A stretch of 64,000 nt of DNA, taken from NCBI GenBank assembly GCA_947652605.1, contig OX393581.1, positions 7,568,640 through 7,632,639 of the forward strand. Reading direction: 5' to 3'. Source of the stretch: Elmis aenea. Its lineage: Eukaryota > Arthropoda > Insecta > Coleoptera > Elmidae. The notes beneath the pieces are model-generated. The model was not told the DNA's origin and ran no database searches. It saw only the letters and a list, made by a program, of their open reading frames with translations. Below are positions 44,549 through 55,955 of the stretch, in pieces (positions within the stretch are counted from its first letter, which is position 1; the number at the start of each line of letters is the position of its first letter). A program made the translations under genes and the position numbers.

Positions 44549-45560
44549 AAATTAATTGTAGTATCTTTTGTTTCCATACTTTTGCGCATCTACAAGCTTT
44601 TAATACAAGTATAAGAAGCAGTCCATATGGTTTTCAAGAAGATAAAAGCGAAAAATATTGAACAAACGCAATACAGAAATAAATAATACAAATGAAATTT
44701 ATGTATTCGACACTAAAAACGAGGAATGTGGAAACGCTTTTCAAGTTGTAAAGACACGATTCGTGACAAGAATTGTCTGAACGTTATGTTTCCGATTATA
44801 AAAGACGCATTAGTAATTTATATACTATTTTTAGAGATAAATACAATAAAAGATTCGTATTTGGTTGAAACAAATACAAGAAATAAATCACCTGTACATT
44901 TTACAATTCTAGATACCCGCTACAACTATAGATCAATGCATTTCAATGACGGTACAGTCTCACATAAATTAGTCGTTTTCCACATGTGCGAACGTACCTA
45001 TATCTATCATAGTGTGCCCTGAGCAGTGACATAATAGAATGTTCCACATTGCCGGTTTTATCAAAACGCCATCCATAATTCAAGAGCAGTGTTTATAGTC
45101 ATTCCCACGACACACTTGTCCTGTGATGCATTGGCACAGAATTATTTATGAATTGATTTTAAGATCTTTTCGATGCTGTCTGGAGATCCTTCGTTCCTCG
45201 TAGGAAGTCGCTGGCGGCTGCCGTTGACCCGCCCTCGAGTTAGGAGCGTGCGAATTGTTCTGACACGATTAGTTTTATGCGCGATTTGTTTCAAGGCGTT
45301 TTTGTTGTAATTAATAGCTGTCGGTTGCACATATTCGAAGACCCATCACTCCCAACGATTCTATTTACATTCGATCAAAGTTATCTAAGCAGCAATGAAT
45401 CGAAAGTACACTAACGGATTTAATAGCTACATCAGTGGTACGAAAATGATTTACAGTCACGAAAAGTTATAAGTTTACATTCCGGTACCGATTATAATAA
45501 CTATTTGTTGGTTGAATTGTGAGCAATCTATTAAAATTTAACAGAATAAAATTATACCCA
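44549..45560. other. No gene recognised
   Basis: A 98-codon plus frame (44726-45022) shows no motif. Around 45150-45350 the sequence is noticeably less AT-rich, with a 62-codon minus frame, but nothing identifiable. Confidence 0.35.
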
Positions 45561-45580
45561 TTAACCCATTAAGGCCCAGC

Positions 45581-45596
45581 GTCCTCTTTTGAGGAC
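45581..45596. promoter_or_regulatory. Subterminal palindrome, piggyBac 3 left end
   Basis: GTCCTCTTTTGAGGAC starts exactly 16 bases after TTAA, as in the other two families. The two central-flank bases differ from the consensus (TTTT in place of AWWT). Confidence 0.6.
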
Positions 45597-45916
45597 AAGC
45601 GTATATTTGCTCCAAAACTTTTTTCTTTCTTAGTATTACTTTTCATTTTATTCGTTAAATGGAGTACCAACAATGACAGGTAATCATATTGGATACATTT
45701 AGTTTGAATACTTGTTGAGCAGCACTGGTTCAAATCAGACCGATTTTAAGTAGTCAGATACCGTTCGTTACGTTTTTCTTTTTCGAGTCTCAAAACTTGA
45801 AGTAAGCGATTATTTTTGTTATAGTTATAATCAAAAACGATACTAAATTATATTAAGACACATTTTGCACAGTCTGTTCATATTGCTTTTAAATTATTAC
45901 ACCCTCTAATCTCTCT

Positions 45917-45932
45917 GTCCTCAAATGAGGAC
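45917..45932. promoter_or_regulatory. Internal inverted palindrome, piggyBac 3
   Basis: GTCCTCAAATGAGGAC followed by GCTGGGC, the inverse of the GCCCAGC that precedes the left-end copy. It ends 88 bases before the ATG at 46021. Confidence 0.65.
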
Positions 45933-46020
45933 GCTGGGCGTTTGTGATATCTTTTTAAATTAGAGTTTTATCGTTTGAGGACACTTTTATTGCAGTACAT
46001 GTTTGTGCTAAAATATTTAA

Positions 46021-46892
46021 ATGACTTATAGTGCTTACATGTATATTTTGATCATGCATCGTACATTTCAACCCATAGAAAATATGAATAAAAATATATT
46101 CAAAACTGTCGAAGAAACAATTGAATATCTTATCTCTGAAGAAATAAAATGTGACATTGTTGCTTTACCGCTAGAAGTAGATGAACTAACCGACGAAGAA
46201 AGTATAGAATTATAGATGATGACCAACTTTATCTAAATATATCTAAGGGAGCAAAAAAACTGCGCCAGAGGAACAATAGGGGATAATAGATTTGCAAAAT
46301 GTACTCTTATAACACCTAAAGAAATGCAAAAACAAGCTAGAGGATTCGATAATAAAAATGATATTCTAATAATAAGATGGAATGATAACAACTCAGTGAC
46401 ACTAGCAACCAATTTTGATAAAGTAAAGCCAACGGTGAAAGTCCAGCGTTGGAGTCGCGAACAACAACGAACGTTCAGCAGCCTGCAGCCATTCAAGCTC
46501 ACAACAAATTCATAGGAGGGGTGGATCACCATGACTGGATATTAGAAGAACATACCATTGCTATCAGAGGTAAAAAATGGTATTGGCCTTTGTTCACCCG
46601 TTTGATAGGCATGGCTGTTGTGAATGGTTTTGTGTTGTACACACTAGTGCACGGCAGTAACTCAATATCCATCAAGGATTTTCGAAGACAAATAGCTGTG
46701 ACATATTTGAAAAAAAGACATGGAGCACGGTTGGCACGTGGTCGACCTATGTGCTTACCAGTTACTTCTGCAGCTAAGGTTCCAAAAGATGTAAGATATG
46801 ATTCTACGAATTATATTATAGAAAAAAGGAGCAATCAAAGACGTTGCCAAATGAAAAACTGCGAAGGAAAGCCAAGGACCTTTTGTGCATAA
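46021..46892 (+). pseudogene. piggyBac transposase with deleted middle
   Basis: The N-terminal frame (46021-46215) carries IVALPLEVDELTDEESIEL, the acidic LP.EVDELTDEE box common near the start of these transposases, and then stops. The C-terminal part begins near 46324 with RWNDNNSVTLATNF and VKVQRWSREQQ. It shifts frame near 46475 and continues FIGGVDHHDWILEEHTIAIR, GKKWYWPLFTRLIGM, FRRQIAVTYLKKRHGARL and QRRCQMKNCEGKPRTFC. The GGVDHHD aspartates and the first cysteines of the C-terminal zinc-binding domain are present. The HDE and VDN.FTS catalytic aspartates are missing, so the element cannot move by its own enzyme. Confidence 0.9.
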
Positions 46893-47160
46893 CATGTTTT
46901 CCGAAATATCATTTGAGAAATAGTTAAAAATTTTCGTTTATAAGTAAATTATTATTTCAGTTTTAGTTTCGTTTGTAATAATATTTCATGTTTATTTGTA
47001 TTAAAAGCCAATAAATTGAGTTATGTATCATTAAATATTTTATTTACCATTGTCAGTAGAAATAAACACTTACTGGAACAGCGAACTCTCGAAAGCTCAA
47101 TGTTGTTATATTTGTTATACATCGTTATCTGCTATCCGCAAGTGCTCTCAAATGCCCAGC

Positions 47161-47173
47161 GTCATATGAGGAC
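47161..47173. promoter_or_regulatory. Right-side partial palindrome, piggyBac 3
   Basis: GCCCAGC followed by GTCATATGAGGAC repeats the left-end word in direct orientation but lacks three bases of the palindrome's left half. It lies about 130 bases inside the right TTAA, like the right-side copy in family 1. Confidence 0.55.
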
Positions 47174-47307
47174 GGTCTATATCTCCGCAACTATTATTCT
47201 GACAAACATTTTTTTTATTGGAATATGCTCATATAGACCATAGAGGTAAGTTACTAAAATATCTTTAAAAAAAAACAAAAAAAATAATTTGGGCCTTAAT
47301 GGGTTAA

Positions 47308-49039
47308 GGGTACCCATCCCATAAGTAATGTATTTGCGAAATAAAAATTTAAGTATCGTCACAAATGGCCATTTTCTCTGTTGTCATTCTTGCATTAAAT
47401 AAGAAATATAAATTAAACGGTATACAATAGCGCATGTGATCTTTGGTAGGTACTCGTACAAACTTTATCATTGCATGGAAAATAAAATTATTAATTTATC
47501 ATCTGCTTACAACAACTAGTAACAAAAATTACTTTACACTTACACACAAGAAGAATCAACATTGAAATACAAAATCATATTATTTTTTAAAAATTTAAAT
47601 AGTGCAATCTTGTCTTTGAGACCAATGAGCAGTTTAATTCTAGCCTAAATTAATAATGTTCAAACTTATGCTAAGGTTTACCTAACAGTAGTCCTTAGTT
47701 TGCTAGTATAATATAAGTACACTAATTATTAACGTGCATACTACCGCACAGTCTCTGCCTTTAAACTTTCGCTTTAAACTAACCCAAAAGGTTTAACCCT
47801 TTAAAGTTATCTTACTAATCCTGTAGTTTTAAGGAGCTGGACGTTTACATGTTGATGGAGCCTTTCTTCATGGCTCTTAACAAACTTCTTAATGGTGTTT
47901 AACAACATTTATCGCATTGACGAAGTAGTATTTAAAATTGTTTTACAGAAATCGTTTTAAATCTAAAACAGCAATGAAATTCCTGATTCATGATACGAAC
48001 ATTCTCCTGCTAACATTTTAAACAACAAACCATAGCACACGTTTCGCCACACTGACAGATGGGACAGATTTATCTGTGAAACTCATAAACAAACGCAACT
48101 AATTAACGCTATCATAACGTATTAAGTAATAAATCGGATAAGTACATTTAGGCTCAAATCGTAAATCTAAACTGTAAAAGGTAACTGTAATATACTGCTT
48201 CATTCGATAAGTTTAGTGTTAATTAATCGAAAATGGTAAATAAGTTCTAGTCAGTGCAATACACGAACGTATATCTCACATTTCGAAAATACATTGCATG
48301 CTGAGCAATAACGATTGACTCGGAATATCCTATTAATTAAGGACATCATCACATAAAAGCTGTAATCAAAACAATCGATGCAATTACAAAAGCAACATAA
48401 CCGTCTATTCCGATAATTAATCTCGAAATGTTACGATTCCATGAAACGAAACTGTCTTCACCTTACATAACGGACAGCCATTGTGATGCTGCAGGACTTT
48501 TTTTTTTATTAGATCTGCGTAATGATTAAGTTTTATTCGTGTGCTTTAGCGTGTAGCGGCATTCTCTTGTTAATTGTGAGTCATTCGACCTACGACCCGT
48601 GATTCTACGCGGCGCCGTTCGCGCAGCATACGCAGACGACTTTAAATCTACAATTTCAACACTTATCGATGCTCCAAAGACAATGTTTCAATTAATTTTT
48701 ATATAAAATAACTTAAGAAATTAAAGCTATTATTAAAAGAAGTGGATTTTACAAATCGTTCACCTTTTAAAAGTGCAGTAGAATCTCTATCCAAGATTCG
48801 CCACTTTTTTTGGCAATTTAAAGCTCCGATTTTTGTCAAAAAATCCAACATTCGTCACGAATATGAAAAAACAGACAGTATAGGCAGTATACAGCCGTGC
48901 GCTATCTTGTTGCAGAAGATAACCATCGGCATAAAACGTTCCCATCATATCAAATAGGCATTTGTCTTTTCGCAGTAATATTCTGCGTTCGCCTATATTT
49001 TTGCTACATCAAGTGGCGTTTTTCAATCAAGAAAAAAAT
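47308..49039. other. No gene recognised
   Basis: AT-rich. The part at 48490-48650 is less AT-rich (with CGCGGCGCCG) but holds no identifiable motif. Confidence 0.4.
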
Positions 49040-50340
49040 GGCAAAAGTAATTAATGACCATCAAGAGCAAAATTCATTAGCAGAGGTCAAAGATGCACTA
49101 AAGATTTTAAAAAATGGGAAGGTGGCTGGAATAGATAAAATTAAACCAGATATATTAAAGAGGATGGGAGAAGATAATGGGGAAACAAAATACTAAATAA
49201 GATATGGCACCATAAGACCCCCAAGTAGGTAGGAAACAGCTATTGTAATTCCTTTACACAAACGAGGTGATAGAATGGTATGTGAAAATTATAGGATCAT
49301 ATCGTTATTATGTATGGCCGCAATAAAGTATATAAAAGAATACCGGAAAAGAGGCTGAGGACACTAATCGAACCGACTTTAGAAGACACTCAAGCCGGTT
49401 TCAGAAAAGGAAGGAATGCTTAAGAGTGGATTTTCACATTGCGACAAATTAGCGAAAAAATAATAAGAAAAGGGAAGAAAATATTTAGAGCGCTATAGAC
49501 ATTGAAAAGGTCTTCGACTCGGTAGATAGATCTAAAATATGGAATGTGTTGGAAAGAAGACAGACACCAAGAAATCTAACTGAAGCCATACAAAGTAATT
49601 GCAAGAAAACAAGTAACATAATAAGAATTCAAAACTACAGAACAAAAAACCATCGTATCAAAAAGGGAGTCAGGCAAGGCAGTATACTGAGCCCTCTTTT
49701 ATTTATTGTAATCATGGTAACGAAGGATGTAAAAAATAAGACAAAAAGAATGGCCTAGGATACAGAAACTTACAACCAGTTGAAGTTAAGGAATTAATGT
49801 ATGAGAACGACCTCATACTATGCGCCTCTTCCAAGAGAAATCTAGTAGAAAATATAAGACGTTGGAAAACAGTGTTGGATCACATGAAGATTAACACAAA
49901 TAAGACAGAAATAATGGTGATTGAGGATGAAGGCAAGGACGCTCTGTTAACAATCAAGAATGATACAATAAGCCAAGTTTAAAACATAAAATATCTGGGT
50001 TTGATGATAGAAAACGATGGAAAGGGACATAAACAAAAGCATAAACACTGCAAACAAGGTATTTTATTCATTGCTAAAGCTCTTCATAAGTAAGGGGGAA
50101 GATAGTGGGCCAACAAAGTTGAAATCTACAATACAGTTTTTGTACCAGTTTTAATTTATGGAATAGAGTCCTGGAATCTAAAAGATAGACATGCCGACAG
50201 CTTGTGAGATGAAATTTCTGAGAAGGTTCCTAGGAGTAACAAAGAGGGATAGAATAAAGAACGAAGTAATAAGAGAACGCCTGGGAGTAGAGTAATTACA
50301 AGAAAACAACGCAACGATATTTATAAGAGAAAATAAACAG
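49040..50340 (+). pseudogene. RTE-like non-LTR retrotransposon, decayed
   Basis: Plus-strand frames give, in order: EVKDALKILKNGKVAGIDKI, LEDTQAGFRKGRNA, EKVFDSVDRSKIWNVL, KKGVRQGSILSPLLFIVIM, ELMYENDLILCASSKRNLV, and later AEMKFLRR-type and DRIKNEVIRERLGVE words. The polymerase active-site box reads YEND in place of YADD, so the first catalytic aspartate of the pair is gone. Many frameshifts and stops occur. The endonuclease is absent. It differs from the minus-strand RTE-like piece at 42490-43740. Confidence 0.8.
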
Positions 50341-51565
50341 TTTTTAACACCGTCAAACTTTTTGTAGTGGGCTTTATATTCGTCCGTCTCTCAGGAATGG
50401 GTTAATGACGAATACAAATGTTGCACTGTACTTTAAAGTTAAGTTTAATCAATTAATGCAAGCCTGAGCTACTTGATGAGATCAATCGATAAATTGTAAT
50501 TGCGCCACAAATTAAAAACGAAATAGTAAACACATCATATTTATGGGTTTTAAGGTGCTACAGAGTATTTACTGCAATATTAAACAATAGCAACAGCTAC
50601 TGAATCTCCTGCATCAAACTGTTGTACATTAGATGGTAAATGTTATATTTTAAGCACATTTTATTGTCTGGCTGCAGGAAAAATTCTCGAACGTCTACAT
50701 TCAGTCAGTCGCAATGGAGAAACAGAACAATGCGATATATTTTATTAGAATTTTATAGACTATTAAAGTCCTATTTTAAACGCCACATTCCTGAATGTTT
50801 ACATGCCATAAATTTTGACAAATATATTTTACGTACGACGGACGCTGCAGCGTTAAGAATTTATAATCTTACTTAACGAAAAACGGCAAAATAGTGTGCA
50901 TGACGCCCGTCGAGTTCAGTGGTGCATGTATGGGATTTTGGCTTAAGCGAAGATGATTTACTGCCTCAAACATTTCGACGGTTGTAAAAGAACGAACCGA
51001 TGTAAAACTTTTAAAGAGTTTAGAGTTATTGTACAAGGTGCTCAAAACTTTAAGTATTTGCAGTCAATATTTAACGAAAATCTTCTTAAGATCTCTGGAG
51101 AAACTTTTTCGAGTTACATTTTGGGTGCATCGGATTTGTAGTAGCGATTTTTCGTTAAAGTTTTGTGATTAAAAAACTTTTTGATACATTTTAAAGTGAT
51201 CACAATTTCAATTTTAAAAAATAAATTACTTCTACAACTCTAAAAACTCTTTAGAACACAAAATAATGGTAAAAATGTAGTTGTTGCAATGCATAAAGTT
51301 ATATCAGCTCGATTTTCTGACTGACACCAGCTATTTGTAGCAAATCATTATAGAACTGCTGTTTATTGTAACTAATTGAATAAATTTTGAAAACAAAAAC
51401 TGAACAGATTAAAACATGTGCGTGTCACAGCAAAAACCTAATGTTATGGAACTAAATTTAATGCAACAAACTGACAAGCTTATTATTTCTTTCTACTTCA
51501 TTATAACTGCTTTTAAAACATCTGCTTTTTAGAGATAAATGGGCAAGTTTATTACATAAAAGTAT
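50341..51565. other. No gene recognised
   Basis: A 78-codon frame at 50640-50876 and a 62-codon frame at 50953-51141 have no motif. The TTCGTTAAAGTTTTGTG region near 51150 looks like degraded repeat sequence. Confidence 0.4.
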
Positions 51566-51574
51566 TCCTTTTTG

Positions 51575-52697
51575 CTCAACTTACTCCTTGGGAACAAAAA
51601 ACAAAGCATTGAGAGTTTGTTTAATTATTTGAAATCTCGGTATCAAATTACAAAATTTAAAAATGAAACCTCCAATACGATAATGAATAATTTAGGTGTT
51701 CCTCAAGGAAGTGTCCTTGGGCCTTTGTTATTTATACTGTACATGAATGACATTGTAGCAAATGTCGGAAACAGCGTCATACATTTATTTGCAGATGATA
51801 CTCTAATATTCATTAGTGGAAATAACGTTGACAGTATGGTAAGCAAATTAAATACTGACCTACGTAGAGTCGCAGCGTGGTTAAAGGTGAACAAACTAAA
51901 AATAAATGTCGAAAAAACAAACTACTTGGTGATAAACAATAAGAATATGCGTAATCAGCAACTTATAGAATTGGATGGTGTAGTATTAAATAGTTAATGA
52001 AATGAAATACCTAGGTGTAATAATAGACGATAAGCTTGATTTTAAAAGTAATACTAATTATATAGTTAAAAAGGTTTCTAAAAAAATAGGTTTTCTTGGT
52101 AGATTAAGTAGTAAACTTCCAGTCCTTACTAAAATTTTAATATACAAAAGTATCATAGCACCCCATTTCGAATACTGCTCTAGTATTTTATTTCTGGCAA
52201 ACACTAATGATTTAGACCGGCTTCAAAAATTGCAAAATAGGGCTATGAGAATTATTTTACACTGTTCCAGATACACCAAAATTACTCTGATGCTGGATAC
52301 TTTACAGTGGCTTAGTATTAAACAACGGATAATTTTTTATACAATTATTTTCATTTTTAAGATTATAAATAACCTGCTTCCAAATTCTTTGTTAAAATAT
52401 ATAACCCAAAACGCTGATGTTCATAACTATCCGACTAGAAACTGTAAAGACTTTAAATTGCCATTCAAGACACGAAATTACACTCAAAATTCTCTTTTTT
52501 ATAAAGGACTGAAATTTTACAATGAATTATCAAGTGAACTTAAAAGTGAAACTAATGTTGTAAGGTTTACACGTAAGCTCAGTAGTCATATTAAGGAAAA
52601 GTTTTAAATTTTATATATTTATATTTGTAGGTACATGTTATAAAATGTAACATAATTAGCAAATCGCTAAATAAACTACATTATTTTTATTATTAAT
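51575..52697 (+). pseudogene. CR1/jockey-group non-LTR retrotransposon, 5'-truncated
   Basis: The first frame (to 51997) has GVPQGSVLGPLLFILYMNDI and LFADDTLIF with an intact FADD box, then WLKVNKLKINVEKTNYLV. A stop and frame change at about 51995-52005 split it from the second frame (52002-52607). The second frame carries MKYLGVIIDDKLDF, LIYKSIIAPHFEYCSS, LQKLQNRAMRIIL and a C-terminus with NYPTRN and KEKF. The 3' end has AAATAAACTACATT and a TTATTATTAA-like tail, as expected for a 3' terminus. No endonuclease is present. It is one of the better preserved retrotransposon pieces here. The CR1/Rex/Daphne versus jockey assignment needs a tree. Confidence 0.85.
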
Positions 52698-53912
52698 TCC
52701 TCATTAATACATGGATCAAAATTTCTTAAATGGTATAGGATAAGGGTTAGCAAATTAGATGGTAATTCATCAGCATGTCTTAGCACAGCTTTTAATTGAC
52801 CGGTCATTATTTTTATTTAAAATGTTACTATCTAACATGTCAAATCGCATAGCACAAATATAACTCACAAATTATGAAGAACTATCATAAAAACGTCTGT
52901 CTTTGGTAACTTAAAAACACATTTAACATGAAGTACAAAGAATGTTCAACCACCATTTTTTTTGTTCACAAAAGGATTAACTAATTGCTTTTAATTCTGA
53001 GCATATTGTAATAAAAAGATACGTTTTAGTTAGCAGCATAGCTGTCAATAAATTTGCGCAACAATTTTCACGTTATTTCGGAAAAATTGGTCTGTTGAGA
53101 CAACCAAAATTTTTGACAAAGGAAAAGTTTTTAAACGAACTTGAATGAAAACTCACATCAATAATGTCGAATTATTCTTAACAATTATGTTAGACACTAT
53201 TCACGAAACTTCCCCAGTTAATTATCAGGAGTTTAGGAATGAAAATTAACATTGACTTTCCCTTTTTATTGACAGACATGCAATTTGTACCTCTTCGTGA
53301 TTGACGAGGTACCCATGCAAAGCTTAGTACAGTCGTTGCGAGATCATTCATGCAAATCTACGTTTTATCACCTGTTATTATACGATATAAAATTGATTTA
53401 TCATTATTAGTTATCTCAATTATGCACAGGCTTACTTCAACTAGGCTGGTTTTTAATTTTTACTACACAATACCTGACGATGCTTCGCAATTTATCTAAA
53501 GATGAGTTTCTATGAGAAAGCAATGACAAATACACTTTGCCTGTCGTTTGTACCACAAAGTGTCACACACACTTGTAAAACAGAGCTAAAATGTTTTCCG
53601 AGATTTTCGTTGGTATTCTACAACTCTTCTCACTGGTTTTTGAAATTGGGTTTAACATTAATGGTAAAAATGATTTACCTCAGAGTTTCTTAAACAGTAA
53701 AAACAAATATAGGTTTCTATTTCAAAATATATGACGATCGCCTGTTTTATAAAACTTGTATTTCCGCCGTTGCAACAGCGTTCTATACTTTCGGATTACC
53801 CTGTATATTGAGCAGTAAGTTTACACTCGTATAAACTTACATCAAAGAATTGTTTTAAAATAACGCTTTTAATGATTTGTTATCACTAAGTGTTTTAATT
53901 AGTGTTTCTAAT
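52698..53912. other. No gene recognised
   Basis: AT-rich; no motif-bearing frame. A TTACCCTGTATA word at about 53796 looks like another TA-repeat end. Confidence 0.45.
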
Positions 53913-53913
53913 A

Positions 53914-54180
53914 TACAGGGTGTCCCAGATTACGTTTCCAGCATGGGGATCTCGCTCTACAATCAATTTTTAAAAGTACATCTTGGGTAAAAGGGGTAGC
54001 GATTAGAAAAAAGCTTCGAACCTATAGTGGCTTATCAGAAATAAAGTGAAAACTGTATCCAATATCCATAAGAAGATCTCAATTTTTAAACAAATATTTT
54101 TAAACAAAACCATTGTGTTTCAAATTTACGTAGCCCGAATAACCTTTCAGTCTTTCTCTTGCTAGACCAGGCACTGCTCT
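53914..54180 (+). repeat. TA repeat beginning TACAGGGTGTCCCAGATTAC
   Basis: Starts with the same words as the minus-strand repeat at 12726 (GGGTGTCCCAGATTAC, TTTCCAGCAT, GGGATCTCG). The right boundary is unclear. Confidence 0.5.
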
Positions 54181-55600
54181 GAGACTACTAATAACCAATT
54201 CTGCCTACTTACAAAAAAATAATGAGTGAAAAACTTGTAGCGGAAACCGTAATACACTATTACGATTATTACAATATATACCGCTTGGGCATGAGCTCAT
54301 TACAAGACCCATAAACCAGGTGTTCAGTTATTTGACAGCTCAGTAATAAGAAGGCTAGGTACATCTGTATTACTCCGGAAAGGGCGGTATTGTTTGGCCT
54401 ACACGGTGTAAGCGAACGCGTGGGCGTTTGGCTAAGCTACTACATCCGAATAAGGTGGGCTACTATTGTCTAACAGCTCTCATAGTGGGAGAGTATGACG
54501 CAGTGTATTGTTTTATTGTTAGCACTAACAAATTTAAGTGATATATGTGCTGAAGTACATTGAAGCTTGCCATAGATGGATATTTTTAAGATTAAAAACA
54601 GCTTTGATGAAGGAGGGGCCAAATAAATTTAAGGAGATTTAGGATGTCCGAAAACGCAAAAGTCTTAGTTGCAAGTCATAAGAAAATATGCTGTATATAA
54701 TAATATTCCTAACAATTATGGGGTACAGCAAACAAGTTTTAGAACACATATAAAAATACTTAAATTGTTGTAATCCAATTTTTTTTTTGTAGTAAGGCAG
54801 ACATAGATTCTTAGCAACATATTATTTAAAAAAAAAATAACACCCTTATTAAAAAAACGAAACAAGATAACTTACCTTGCTGTGTGCTATTCTGGAATTC
54901 AAACAGCATTGTCCTTATTGCTGGTATGGTCATGTCGTGTTCAAGTGATCTGGAAAAGAAAATTTACGTTGGCATTATCAATCCTTTACAAATCTAACTT
55001 TCAATAAGGTGATTAACACAAATCAAAACTTTTAAACTTCTTGGAATGATGTCAAAGCGTACAATGTGATCAAATGATAAGCTATGGTCTTTTTTACTGT
55101 TAACAAATATTGCCGGACAATAAGGAGGTTTAAAAAACTGTGTTACTATTTTTGAAACTAGCAAGGATCCATTTTTAAATATTTCTTTGGTTTCTGGATC
55201 ATAATGATTATTCCAAATTTCAATCATTGTAATATAGCTCAAATCACTGCAGATCGATCTGGTTCAGAATATTTCACCCAGGATTCCAGTCCATCTTAAC
55301 CTATTTTATTATCCTGGAAAATCTGGGGATATCTAAATATTGTAGTTTTCGTTTATTTTATTATTTTTACTATTATCATAACTTATCAGAATTTATTTGG
55401 TCTCAGAATCATTGCGTGCCTCATCCTCAAAAACCAAAATTATATTTTTATTGTCTGTTAATATGAGAATCATAAAATAATAATTGTAGGCAAATTTTAA
55501 TATCTTTTAAAAGAAAATCGATATTATCCAACTCACGGTTATATTTTGATACATTGATACATTTTGTATGGGTATTTTTCTTTTTCGGTTAAGTTAATTT
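54181..55600. other. No gene recognised
   Basis: 54290-54530 is less AT-rich (AACGCGTGGGCGTTTGG) but without a recognisable frame. An 82-codon minus frame at 54994-55242 has no family motif. Confidence 0.35.
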
Positions 55601-55611
55601 TTGGTACCATT

Positions 55612-55680
55612 ACGAAACCCGGAGAAATCATAATAAAACCCGGAGCCCGGAGAAACGATCTTAAAACCCGGAGACTTCGG
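55612..55680 (+). repeat. Short AAACCCGGAG tandem
   Basis: AAACCCGGAG or CCCGGAGAAA occurs four times within about 65 bases, a GC-rich island in AT-rich DNA. It may be part of an unrecognised repeat. Confidence 0.55.
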
Positions 55681-55749
55681 GTGAAAACCGGATATCTTCC
55701 TGGTCAACCTAAAAGCACCCATACACAAATAAACATCAAAATATAAATA

Positions 55750-55955
55750 AACATTTGATATGGTTACTCAAGTTGCCAACAAAATATAATAAAAGTTAAT
55801 ATAAAGTTACCTAAATATATTAGAGTTTTCGTATCAAAAAATAGTAGGTACCATGTAATTGATTCGTATTTTCCATGCAAAATTATTGAACGAAATCTTT
55901 ATACAAAAATTCTATGCTATTTTCTTAAACGAAAACATAGTTAAAAATTAGTACA
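55750..55955 (+). repeat. Dispersed repeat, direct copy of 11795-11990
   Basis: Shares GGTTACTCAAG, TGCCAACAAAATAT, GAGTTTTCGTA, AAAAAATAGTA and TTTTCTTAAACGAAAA with the copy near 11.9 kb. Confidence 0.65.

Larger units (their letters stand above)
45561..47307 (+). mobile_element. piggyBac family 3, internally deleted, 1747 bp
   Basis: TTAA flanks lie at 45561-45564 and 47304-47307. Terminal repeats CCCATTAAGGCCCA are perfect inverted copies. The palindrome GTCCTCWWWTGAGGAC occurs at 45581 and 45917, with a partial copy at 47161. The transposase gene keeps both ends but has lost the catalytic middle. Confidence 0.92.
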
